This document shows positions 14,501 through 26,500 of a stretch of 64,000 nt of DNA, piece by piece. Each line of letters starts with the position of its first letter. Position 1 is the stretch's first letter. The position numbers and the translations under genes are program-made. The DNA is taken from contig CAADRB010000011.1 in NCBI GenBank assembly GCA_900708905.1, forward strand, positions 214,471 through 278,470. The letters run 5' to 3'. Under the pieces are notes generated by a model. It was not told where the DNA came from and made no database searches. It was given only the letters and a program-made list of their open reading frames with translations. The DNA comes from Hymenolepis diminuta. Its lineage: Eukaryota > Platyhelminthes > Cestoda > Cyclophyllidea > Hymenolepididae.

Positions 14501-17500
14501 ACAGATTCCCTAGAGTCTGTTGAATCTGACGTCAATGTTGAAGATGACATTTCAATATATGGTATTTCGATCACCCCTGCCTTTTATAATACTTAATACA
14601 ACTGAAAATTGGGCACTAAAAGTCCTTTTTTTATCGCTGCGTCTGAAGGAAAGGAGAAAATCATTTCTCATTTCCACGAACATTTGCAAACATCTGTGAA
14701 CTTCGCACTGTTTCTGTTCGAATTTCCTTAAGATTTCGATTTTGGTTTATCAATAAAGGTATTATGTAATATACTAATCGGACAAGTAGGTGCACAGCTA
14801 CAACAAAGAGGAAATAGTTTTGAGAAATGGTAGAGAGATTTGATTAATGAGAATCGGGATAATGAGTTCTTCTCTTCTCAACCCAAAGAACATACACTGC
14901 TTTATTTTTAAGCTATATATGATGAGTCTTGCTCTGAATCCGATAAAAAGACTAAGGACAATGTTCTTAGATGTGTCGTTTATATGACATTAAATTACTG
15001 GAAATTTGACACTGGAAATCCTAGGAATGATGATCCTGTCGCTGGTGCAAGAACGTTGCTTTCTTTTCGAATTCCTCTAAGATGCGAATATACGGTATTG
15101 GAAACAGAAATTGGCTTCTTGGCTGTTTTAACCATGATGACCCGGCCAGGCCAAGGACTTCTTTGGCAGCTTGATCAATTCGCCCAAGTCATGACTTTGT
15201 GTAAACTTTCTAGTTCTCTGAAATCTGATGTTTCAATAGAAGCTTTAAGATGAGTGATTTTGGAAGACTTTTCGCAGCAGCTGAAAGGCAAAATCTTTGT
15301 TGGTGCCTGACTGCAGAATTTACCAATGGAACCCAGTGAGCTTACTCTTCACATGTTATATTTCTACGAGTGCATGATTCGAAGATCAGCCTTCTCACAG
15401 TATTATGGAGGTCCTTAATACTATTGTACTATTGTGGAATTGATTGGTTCTATGAGAATCTCAGCAAAAAATTTATCATCTCTTCCCCGCAATTGACTAC
15501 TTCATTATTGACCTTTTGAACTCAAGATTTATTGTACTGAAATGATAAATGTTATTTTTTGAAGTTACCAATGGACCATAATGGGAAAACACGACTAGAT
15601 AAACTAATCACTACATCGAGTCACAATACAACCACACGAGCTAATTGAATTTGTCAATAAATTTTATGTCAAAGGTTAGGCAACGTTAACTAAGTAGAGC
15701 TTGTAATTAATTTGATTTGCTAAGGTTTTGCAGCAGAAGGGTGGCGAAGAAAAATTCGATAAAAGATTTAGCGGCGGATATGAATAGAAGAAAAACGTAT
15801 ATTTCCCTAACTTTTACAGGTAATTGTTACGTATTGGGTACTACGTACAAAAAAAATTCAGAATGCTCCAGTAAGAATACGGCTAATGTAGATCACATCG
15901 TGGTATATTGTGTCAATTGCAACAATTTAGATAGACACACGAGACATGTTTGAAGATAAGGGAAATTCAGTCCTCAAATCACCGTGTCTTAAAGGGAGTT
16001 ATCATATGATCCGGCAACGCGAGTCCGGATGCCATAGAGTCAAAATATGTGTTTAAGCAGGAGATTACAAAAGATGCACTTGGATTTTGTGCTTGGAGGT
16101 TTGTTGTGAACATTAGCAAACTTAGAATAGCTCAGATTAATGTGGCCCTATACTAATATTTATTTGAAGATACTCTTTAATTACTTTCAAGATATTCCCT
16201 GCAGTATTAGAGAAGTTTTATTTAAATGAAGGATATTTTAGAGCGTACATTTTTTGACACATAGGTTGCATCAGAAATAGACCACCTCTATTTATTTAAA
16301 AATATGAAGTCCTGAGGTTAATTATATATTTATAGCAAGACTGACAATGAGATCAGATGGTTACATTTTGGATTAGACCCCTTCCAAGTATGGCCAGTAT
16401 TTGCTTTTTAGATCTTCTGGTTATATAAACAAATACCTGTGTTTGGAATGCTATAAATATTAGAATATTGGGCTTTTGTGTAACTCAGAGATGAGACTAA
16501 TTTCTATTAGAAAATGTAAGACCACGCAACGAAGATATAACCATTTGAGAATACCTAAGCAAGGAGCTCAGGATCACTCCACTGATCCGAATAAGTGTAA
16601 CATAAGCGTTTTCTTAACAGACACTTAAAAAAGGTAGAGATATACGGATTTCAGATCGGGATGGCTTCACTTGTTGTGTCTGGACTCCACGGCAAAAAAA
16701 TACAAATAATTCCAAAAAGTTTGTTTTATGTTGATCAATACTAATGTAATTGCTCTTTCCAGTCACTAGTGCGCACGAATGGGTCTTGATACTGCGTCTT
16801 GTTCTAACAATACTTATATATCTTTTCTAGGCAAGGTGTTCTTCGTTCTGATGGTTTTCGCCAGGTTGTTCAGTTCTGTTTGCACAACAGCGTGGGACTT
16901 AGTGATGGATTGGGGTTTGCTGGATCGTCATTCCAAGGAAAATCTCTTGTTGCGAGAGGAGTTAGTGTATCGATTTCGTGCCTACTACTATGGAGCTATG
17001 ATTGAAGATGTCATCATCCGTTTCGCTTGGATTCTTCCTCTTGCCCTCCGTAATTTCCCACAACTTCTCGACACGGAGGTTGTCACGTCGGTGGTTATGT
17101 TTGCTGAAGTTACCAGGTTAGTTTGTTCTCTTTTTAGTAATACTGAATTGAAAAACTTTCTGAATGTGTCTAAATAGGCATTAATCTTATGACCCCTGAG
17201 CTGACAGATGTACACGTTGATCATTGCGTCACCGATATACTGGACGCTAATTGTTTAATACCTCTTTGAAATGGTTGGGTAACTAAACAAAGTTTCGTAA
17301 TCTGGAATTTTCCCGGCCCATATTTCATTATTTTGGTTTATGTAATGGACGAAATTTTGTTTTAATAATTTCTGCAAGTTAGTTGTTTGTTACGCACTGA
17401 TTATACCTGTCTGATTAGATAAAAAAGATTTCCAACTGCTTCTTTATGGGAGGAACTTCGAATCCACTATCTTTGTTCTTTTTCTGTATTTTTAATTATT

Positions 17501-20500
17501 CTGAATAAGAATCATATTAGAAGACCAAACCTTTTTATTATAGCACTTGTCAGCTGAATTTGGTTAGCAGTAAGTTCAATAAATAATAAAGATAGTGATT
17601 ATAAAGACAAGAGGTCAAAGGGCCTTGCTTAATTTGATTTACAGATTTGGCCTGTATAATATTTACTTAATGGGTAATTCACGTTCCTAAATGTAAATTA
17701 CATGATTCATCACCTGGATTACTGAACAGTTTCTTCTTCATGATATTCACTACCCATTGACCGATTGTTTAAATGCGATCATCGGCCTTGTCACTTCAGT
17801 TAATTTGTATCTTTCAAATGCTGAGAAAGCAGCTTAACGTAGCAGTGAGCAGAAATAACTAAAAGGTTTAACTTTACAGAGGTCAATAAACAGTGTTTAC
17901 TCAAGATGTAATCTTATTTATAAAGGTTTTAGCATTACTCGATACGTTCAAAGACGGAGAGTAGGCTCACGTAGGCCTCTATCTTAAGATTGTATTACTC
18001 TAATAGCCGCCGAAACAAAGAAAGCGTGTGCAAACGTAGTGCGTCTGAGAAATCATAGCGTGGCTTCTAGCATCTTAAATAATTCATGATATAATGCATA
18101 GCTAATAAATCGTTTATAATATTATTCAGTTTAAGAAAAAGCCTTCAGAATGAATCTTAAATGGCCTTTTTTAGATCATCTTTGAATAGAAAATGTCAAA
18201 GTTCCTCCAGTTGTACCTTCAACCGCATTTGCTTACTATCCTTTTTACTTTAAATTAAATTTTTATATCGTCATATTAGGCATGTGAAGTCTAAATTTAG
18301 TAATACCCTCTCGATAATTAAATGCGTCATTAGTTCTTCTTATTCATTCGAATGAGTGAACTTAATCAACATAATGTCTTATGGTATTCCTGAATCCTTT
18401 TGATCTATGATTTTGGGTGAAAGGTCGCAGCTCCCAAGCATTAAATACACTTACTAGGCGTAAACAGGGGCTTTGGCTGAGCACTTTTTATCAAACGCCG
18501 TCCTAATATTTTTTGACATAATTTATGAAAGTCGGATTGTAAAATTTTGGTTTTTGCAGAAAAGAGATAAGAAGGATTGGTTTTCTGTTTGCTTTAGATT
18601 TTTGCTGATAATAAAAAGTGAATTCTGGGGTTTGTTGATTGGTAAATTTCGTAAGCATGGCGAGTGAATGAGATGACGGATTAACTGATTGGTTTATCAC
18701 TTTTAAAATATAATCTGATATGAAAATGGACCAGTAATCTGAGACCATATTTTCCTAGCTTTTACTTCCAATAATATGGATCAGTTTTGTTATTAGCATT
18801 TAGATGGCGAATAATTGCTAGATTTTTTCTAATGACAGCCATAGCTGTACTTGTTCGTGTGGTGACGTTAGCTCTGCTATCGATCCCTAATGTACGAAAA
18901 GCACTATATTGATCAGTTGGTCGGAAATCCTGATTGATTTGTACAAGCTGTAATGTTTTTTCTAATGTTTTCTAACGTAATGTCAGACTTTATCTGACAG
19001 ACGCCTCTATTTTATTTGCACCCGATTGTGCAATCTGGATACATTAAATTTTAAATGACAGTTGTAAAAGATGGGGAAATGTGTTCTTCAAAGCTAAAGA
19101 AAGATTTCTCTTTCATTAATATAAATGTTAAATGTCGGTTTCTATCAATGGTTTTGGAATTATTGATTCCAAATGTTTATAACATTAAGTTGACCTCGTT
19201 TATACAGGGTATCTGAAGTCACTTATATTTTTGTAAATTAAACTAACCTGGTAATAACTTATGTATGCTTTATATCAAAATATCTCATGCCAGATACTAC
19301 TGTAACTAATGAGATAAAAGACACGCTCAGAACACCCGAGTTTGTCAGAAGAGTGTATGGCATGATCGAAAAAATTCTAGGGAAGTTAATACGCGACATT
19401 TTGCCAAACATCTTCAAGTGTCTGAAGGAACAATAAGGAATGTTGTTCATCAGGGCCTCCGATACAAATCATACGTTCTTAGGCGACAAAAACAACCCAA
19501 GAGAATCGCTTACTACGTACAAAACGACTTTTAAACAAATTGAAGCACCCAGAAAGAGAGGAGGGTCTTTGATTTTTCTCCGACGAGAAAACTTCCACCG
19601 GGATGAAAAATCCAATCGAAGAAATGATTGGTTGAAGTTGAAGTTCCAACTGTTATGTGCACGAAGTTTCTAGCAACAGTGATGATTTTCGATGTTGTTG
19701 TTGTTGTTAGCAGTGAAGGGCACATCATGACTCCTCAATTTTCCCCATAGGGCCTTAGTGTCGATGCAGATGCCTATGTGGAGACTCTTCAAAACATTGT
19801 TAAGCCGCCTTGGATAGACAGCGTAGCCAATGAAGGAAGATTCGGCTCCATCTCATGATGCTCTCAAAACCCATGATTAGATGGCCGAGAATTTTTCATC
19901 ATCATCATCATCACCTAGGTTAATAGATATTATGTTTGTTTGTTTTGTTACAAGAAATTGTAGGTTTCAACTTTTAACAGTTTCATTTTCTGTTTTTCTA
20001 AAAGTGCTTAAGGTGTTCTCAGATACCTTACGCACCCTGTATATCTCTTTTCTGCAAAACATGCCGAATTGCGACCTAAAAAAATGTGTCTCGTTTTCGT
20101 CTCTTGCAATAAATTATTTTTATTGTTGAATTTATCATTCTATATACGATATGTTGGAGTGTCGAAATTACATGTGTACCCGCCTTACGAGATGAAACTA
20201 AATAATTAGTACTTGATAATATTAGTATTAGAGAGGCTCGGTATTTTCTTCCCCAAGTATTTGTATTCGTTTGATAGAGATAGGGAATTTTTCACAGCTT
20301 ATGGTTAAAAACTGTGATTATCCAATGACTTTCGTCCATTTGGTATTTAAAATAATTCAATCACCCAGATATTAAAACTGCTTTTTACATATCATGTTAT
20401 ATTTTCTTATGTCTTGCTTGTCACATAAAAGTGCAACCAGTATCCCACACACATTATCGATTACTTATTGGTGCTACAAACATACCACTTATTTGCCATG

Positions 20501-23500
20501 TTTTCTCTGTCCCATTTCGCAAAAACCTACAGGTTGACTCACTAGTGAATTGAGTTTCTTTGTTTTATTATTTTATGTTTTGTTCTAGTTTTTCAAGCTT
20601 CAAATTTATCACGGATAGCACGGGAAAATATTTTAGGTTGTGTCATTTGTCTTCACAGGCCCTTTTGGTATCTTTACTTTGATTTAACTCTTTTTGAGAT
20701 CAGCCTATAATTTGAATCAAGGCTAAAATATAATTCATAATAGATATGTGAATTCTTGAGTGAGTTATCACAAATATACCCTATCATTTAAAAATTGTGA
20801 TAATTAAAAGCTAATATGTGAACAGTAAGGTCGACGATTTAGGCGGAATTACGTAATACTGAAAAGCTGCACCTAGATAAAGGTCTTTCAAGTACCTTGG
20901 ATAGCTCCGGAAAACTTTCATTCTCTATGATCTCTTAATGCATCTCCTGCGTATCCAGTTCCAGTATATTAAATATTGAAATCATTTCTGTTTAGAAGAA
21001 GGGTATCGACATTCATCGAATCAGGCTGTTTTATTTTTGTACGGTTATATGTAATCCTTCTTCTGCCTAGACGAATAATCTGGAACTTCTTCCGTCTTGA
21101 AAATGAGCACTTGAATAACTGCGGTAACTTCCGCGCTGTTCGCGATATCGGTATTGCTCCAATTCGCAAGGAATCCCCCGACCCGGTAGAAAACGTGGGT
21201 CAAGAGGGTGACAAGGCAGCAGCTTACGGCATGTTTAACCAACTCCTCACTTACACTCGCAATAACGCCAATACAATCATTCAGAATACAAATACAAATG
21301 TCTGTGATGGCAACAGTGGAAGCAACGATGAGGATTCAAACAACCAGATTTCAGATGGTGATAATGGTGTAGATCCGTTGAATGCAACGTTAGCTGAGTA
21401 TGCGACAATACTGAGACAAAATAATCACAAAAGTTTGTGGAACCATCTTCGGGAGACGTACTTCCAACAGAAGAAAGAGAAGAGACGACGAGTAGAGCTT
21501 GATAAAATTGTTGGAATGGAAGAAGCGCTAAGGGCAGCAAGACGTGATGTACAAGTAAGTCGTTTATGTTTTAATTAACTTGAAAGAATTATCTTGAGGC
21601 GACTTATGGATGTGCTTAATTATGCTGCATAGAAATTGATTTATTTTTCAGGGTTTAATATTATTTGAATTCTTTTGTAAATTTAGTGCGAATGTCTGAC
21701 GCCATTACTCAGCCTAAAATGACAATTTGAGGGGTTATCAATTAAGTCTTCATTAGTCTGACTTACATGACGTCTGTTGCCTTTTTTCAAACGATAGTGT
21801 GGAAAATTATTTGATAAATGTTGCAAGGTATTAAATAATGTTACCCCTAAAATTTTTAATCATAAATACTTTTTTCAATTGCTTGAACTCGAATCTATAA
21901 CTTTTACAATTTTTACAGCCAAGAATGATTTTATTTGCAGACATTTATAGAAAACTCTGGTCAAAGTAAAGGTGTGTGGTGCTAAAATTTTTAGATCGCT
22001 TTAGTTCATACCGAGGTTTACTCTTTAGCAACTTTTAATCTAAAATGAAACGCTTCGAAGAATTTATATGGGTTAAATTAAAAATCTGGTAATGGTTGTT
22101 TTTTAGGTTTTCCTTTTGTTTTGATGTAAAGGTTGTGATTATTAAAGATGCTTATTATTTTTACTTGTCACTGTCTTTTCGTTGGCTTAATTTTCTCTTT
22201 AAAATATTTTAGTTCGATTCCCCAGATTCGATTCGAAAAGCAGAGTTAATTTCAATTGTGAAATGGGATTAAGTAAAACAGTGGTGAATTTAGAGGCAGA
22301 ATCAAAGGTGACTAACAGAGCAATAGCTTTTGAAATCGAAATATTAGGTTGTACATGCATTTATCATTTAAAAATTTACAAGTGTATTAAGAGAAGCGTT
22401 TACCGTACTTGGTCTAGGGGAGGCATGTTATTCTGGAGTAGCTCTTAGGAGAAATTCACTACTACCACCCCTCTCGTTGACTGGAATTAACCAGTGCGGT
22501 TGGTCATCGCAGCTCATATCTTGATGTCAAGTTTAAAAATTAGCAATTATCTATTACATCTGGACAAACGTGTTTGAATGCACTTGAAATTTTGCTTTTT
22601 AATTTTAAAAGATTTAAATTACCAAATTACTGAGTTAGACTTCTTCACAGTGTACAATTATACAATGATGCTTCTTGTTTATATATTATTCCTTGTGATG
22701 TACTTTTAATAGAAAGCGCTGGACTTTAAACACGCATATTCTAAAATTTATCCAGGATAATAGAGTTTGCTTAGATATCTAAGTTAAGCTGAAGGAAAAT
22801 AGATGAAACATATGAAAATGAATTGGTCGAAATTATTTAATTATTTATTAACTTTTCATTTGGAGACATCCAAAGAATCGGATTGAAGATTAAATTCAAA
22901 ACTTTAAAAACTAGTATCTTTCCCTCGCTTCCTTCATGTTTAAGCTTATTTATTATTCCATTTGTACTGCTTCTAATGAGAAGTTGGTTTGAAATAAGAG
23001 TCCTCAGCCCCCATTTATTAAACTTACTTGTTTGGAATAAAGTGATTTCAACAAAGATATTTTTATAGCTTTCAATTTGCTGAAGGGAAAAGGTAATTTT
23101 TACCAAAAAAGCAAAGTGCTTCAATCATTGGTGATTCCTATTTGTTTATAGAACCCTCATGACATAAAAGTGAGACCATTTTTTGAGTTTAGTTCTGATT
23201 GATAACTCTATATGGGTCAGTATGAACAAAAATTTGGATTTATTTATTTTTCGGTTCAAGTCTATTAATCACCAGAGTTTGCTCAACAGGAACTGCTTTA
23301 TTTCAACGATATAGTGGCACCGCCTTCATCAACTTTCTAAGGAATATGTGTTTTTTATCACTTTGTTGTCCCTGTCTTCTTGCGAGTAATGCTCATCATT
23401 CAAGGTCATTTTTCCCTCTTTCGAATAAATGAAAAAATGTTCTATTCCTCCATCAAATTAAGCTTGACAAATGCGCATGCGAATTGTTCATCCACACTAA

Positions 23501-26500
23501 CAGTAAAATGGTCCAATATGGATGGTATAAAATAAGATCAGAGCATCAAGGGAGTATTGTTTCATCTGAATTCTGGATTTGTTAGAATGAATATTGTTTA
23601 TCGTACCATGTCTTTACGTTACACACTTAATATTCCAGAATTTGACACCTTGATTTCTAAATAAGTGACGCTGCCTAAATCTGCAGAAATTACTGGCTAA
23701 TTCTTTAAATTAGGTACTTAGTTATTCCTCATAGATCTTTGCCCCTTATAATAGCCAAGAGCAGCATGTTGATAATAGCCTAGATATTTTAGACCTGTTT
23801 TCTTTATTCTTTCTGTATCTTCTAAAATGCACAAGATCTGTAGGTCATATCAATTGCATTCTTTGGAGTCATCTGGTTAGCAAATTCCGAAAATGCGTTT
23901 TTATGTTACCAATACGGTTGAAAGTTATACTCTTGAGTCGACAGCTGAGTACCCTCTTACTGCGATTTTCTTCCACCCATCTCATGACTGAAGAATAAAA
24001 AGTGTGCTACGGATCGCTGTTATAGTAGTCAGTCATGTTTGCAATCTTGTCAAAAAAGAAATAAACTCTAATTGTGACACATTTATCCATCAGACCGTTA
24101 TTATGGTGTTAGATCATTAATTCTACCCTCATGAACACTCATATATCATAAATAGCTACTAAAGTCCAGTGCACCCGTTAATGAAGCAAGCAATCTCAAA
24201 ATTCTGGGATGATTTATTTCGATCAGATCCTTTGAAAGGAATAGACTTTATCGGACAAATTTAAAATTTATTTTTCCCATTTGGTAAAAATAAAATGATA
24301 AGCCACTCTTCGTACTCGAGGTACGGGTGGAACAGAGAGATATACAGCGTTCAATCATACTTTTCAAAGAAAGCAAGTGTGAATTTAGGCTATTTCAATC
24401 CTGATTAGTCAACTGCTTGAATCGATTTTTTTGTTACCTTTTATTTTGACGTATCTGAGAGGGTTTAAATGTTGCTCTTAAATGCTTCGAGTTTTCTGTA
24501 AATGCTGTTATCAAAAGAGTGTACTCTATATTTTATGTATTAATAGCCTCTTTTTCAATTTTAAGAGTACTTTGGAGTCTTACTAAGATTAATGAAAAGT
24601 TTAGTTGTTTTTCTAATTTAAGAATAACTTTGTAATAGATATTGTGAAATTAATTATACCAACTAGTTTATTAAAATGCTAGCTCCTACCAACTATGACC
24701 GTTAGTTCTTATTGCGACCTAATTCTTGAATTCCCGTTCAGACTCGATGACATTAGAATTGAGAAGAGTTTGCGTGACTGATGGTGGATGGTGAGAGTTG
24801 CTGGAGACTGGAATCCGGTCATCTCCTCTTAAAAAAGCCGAATAAATTTAAGAGTGACGGATTTATTTAATGCATCCCACTTTTTTTTTCCTCACATCAT
24901 CCTTCATCAGCATTCACTTTAATGTCATTCAAATTTTAAAAATCTCCTTTTGTCAGTCAAGTCTGATACATTTCGATGCATAGCTCATTAATTCAGGAAC
25001 TTTTTTTAAATCGTGAGTTCATCATATTTAGTAGAACCTTTCTTCCCGTAAACCTGTTTGTTTTTTCTACCTCTGAATTTTATTTACTGCCGCAATGAAA
25101 TCATATTTCTACAGGGTTACAAATCAGACTTTCTTTTTGCAGAAGTTCTGTGCGACGTGGTATATATTTTTCTCCTAGGCTCTTGTGGTTTTACTTAAGT
25201 AAATCCTCGTTCAATTTTTACTTTTTGCTACTTACTTCAATTCATGTATTCATCGAAATAAAGGGAGCCACTGAAGCAATCCAGTCAATCGTTNNNNNNN
25301 NNNNNNNNNNNNNNNNNNNNNNNNNNTATGTATAACTAGGATTGTAGGTTATTTATTTGAGCCCTATTTTAAAACGGCCGCAATATAAATCTGATATGCT
25401 TATAATGATTAGATCAATTTAATGTGGCCACTGGACTAATGCTACGACTATGATTGACTTTGATTCAGTGGAATAAAGAAAGAGTCAGCAGAAGAGTAGT
25501 AACTTCATGGCAATTAATTCAATTAACAAGGACTGTTAGAGATGAAAGTCATTTCATATAATTACCGACTGAAGATCACACCAACGCCAAACTGGTTTCA
25601 ATTTTGTCTGAAGTAACTCCTCCTATACTCCCTGTCTTTGAATTACTTTTTCAGTCTCCTAGCAAGGTGATTAATAATTTTACTCCACTAGTACTTTCCA
25701 AAAGGAACAATTATATAAATGGTTGCTTGAAAGAATGAACGTTTATACATATGGCACATTTGTGTTCCAATCTATTAACCGATTTTTCTTTTTTTCCCAT
25801 TTTTTTGATAGATAAGGTTAACGATGATGTTTGGCTCATCTAAAGCCTAGGTTAGAAACAAATTCGTTAAAATACCTCGCACTTTATCTGAAAGTCATGT
25901 AATCTGTTCACTCTTATTCGAGAAAAACAAATATGTGCTTATTTTTCATAGCTTTGAGGCTAGGTTAGTACCATATCTGGGATTAAGTTTTCAATCACTA
26001 TGAGATATTATATATAACTACGTAAAACGTAATGAGGATTTCTAACAGTGATATTTTCCATTTTTCCAGTTGATTGAAGTTTCCGTTTTTAGGCTAAAGA
26101 ACTCGTCAAGCATGCTGAAAAAGCCATTCTAAATTTGTTGAATTCACTCACAAACAAAATTCTTTATTAAAATTTCTGAATAGAGTGGAATAGCAATAAA
26201 TTTTGAGATGAATTTTAATATTTAAAATTAGTTTAATCATAAAATAGGCTAGTTTAAAATCAAATTCATAAGTGGTGTGTTCCTTTGGCAATTTAAAGAA
26301 ACCTAAAGGAAGGAAGAAATAATCATGAATTCGGAGTATAATAATTCAAAGTAAAATTGAATTTTACCATTAAAAAATAGATTTTGATTTCTTTTTCAGA
26401 AAAATGTTTGATGCAAGAGGGCAATTAGTGCGTTCACTAGGTTATGAATAGCACGTGCGTTGATAACCTTGACAAGTGTTAAATAGTTTTAGTGAATTTA

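Noticed and set aside
14984..15253. 89-codon open frame after an LTR fragment
   Set aside because: No gag, pol or host family pattern; no splice or start context. Probably chance within decayed repeat.
21277..21540. Minus-strand frames opposite the XPR1 exon at 21071-21554
   Set aside because: Shadow of the exon; His/Ser-rich content is the complement of the Asn/Asp-rich tail.
22837..23124. 95-codon minus-strand frame in an XPR1 intron
   Set aside because: Low-information AT-rich frame without homology I can see.
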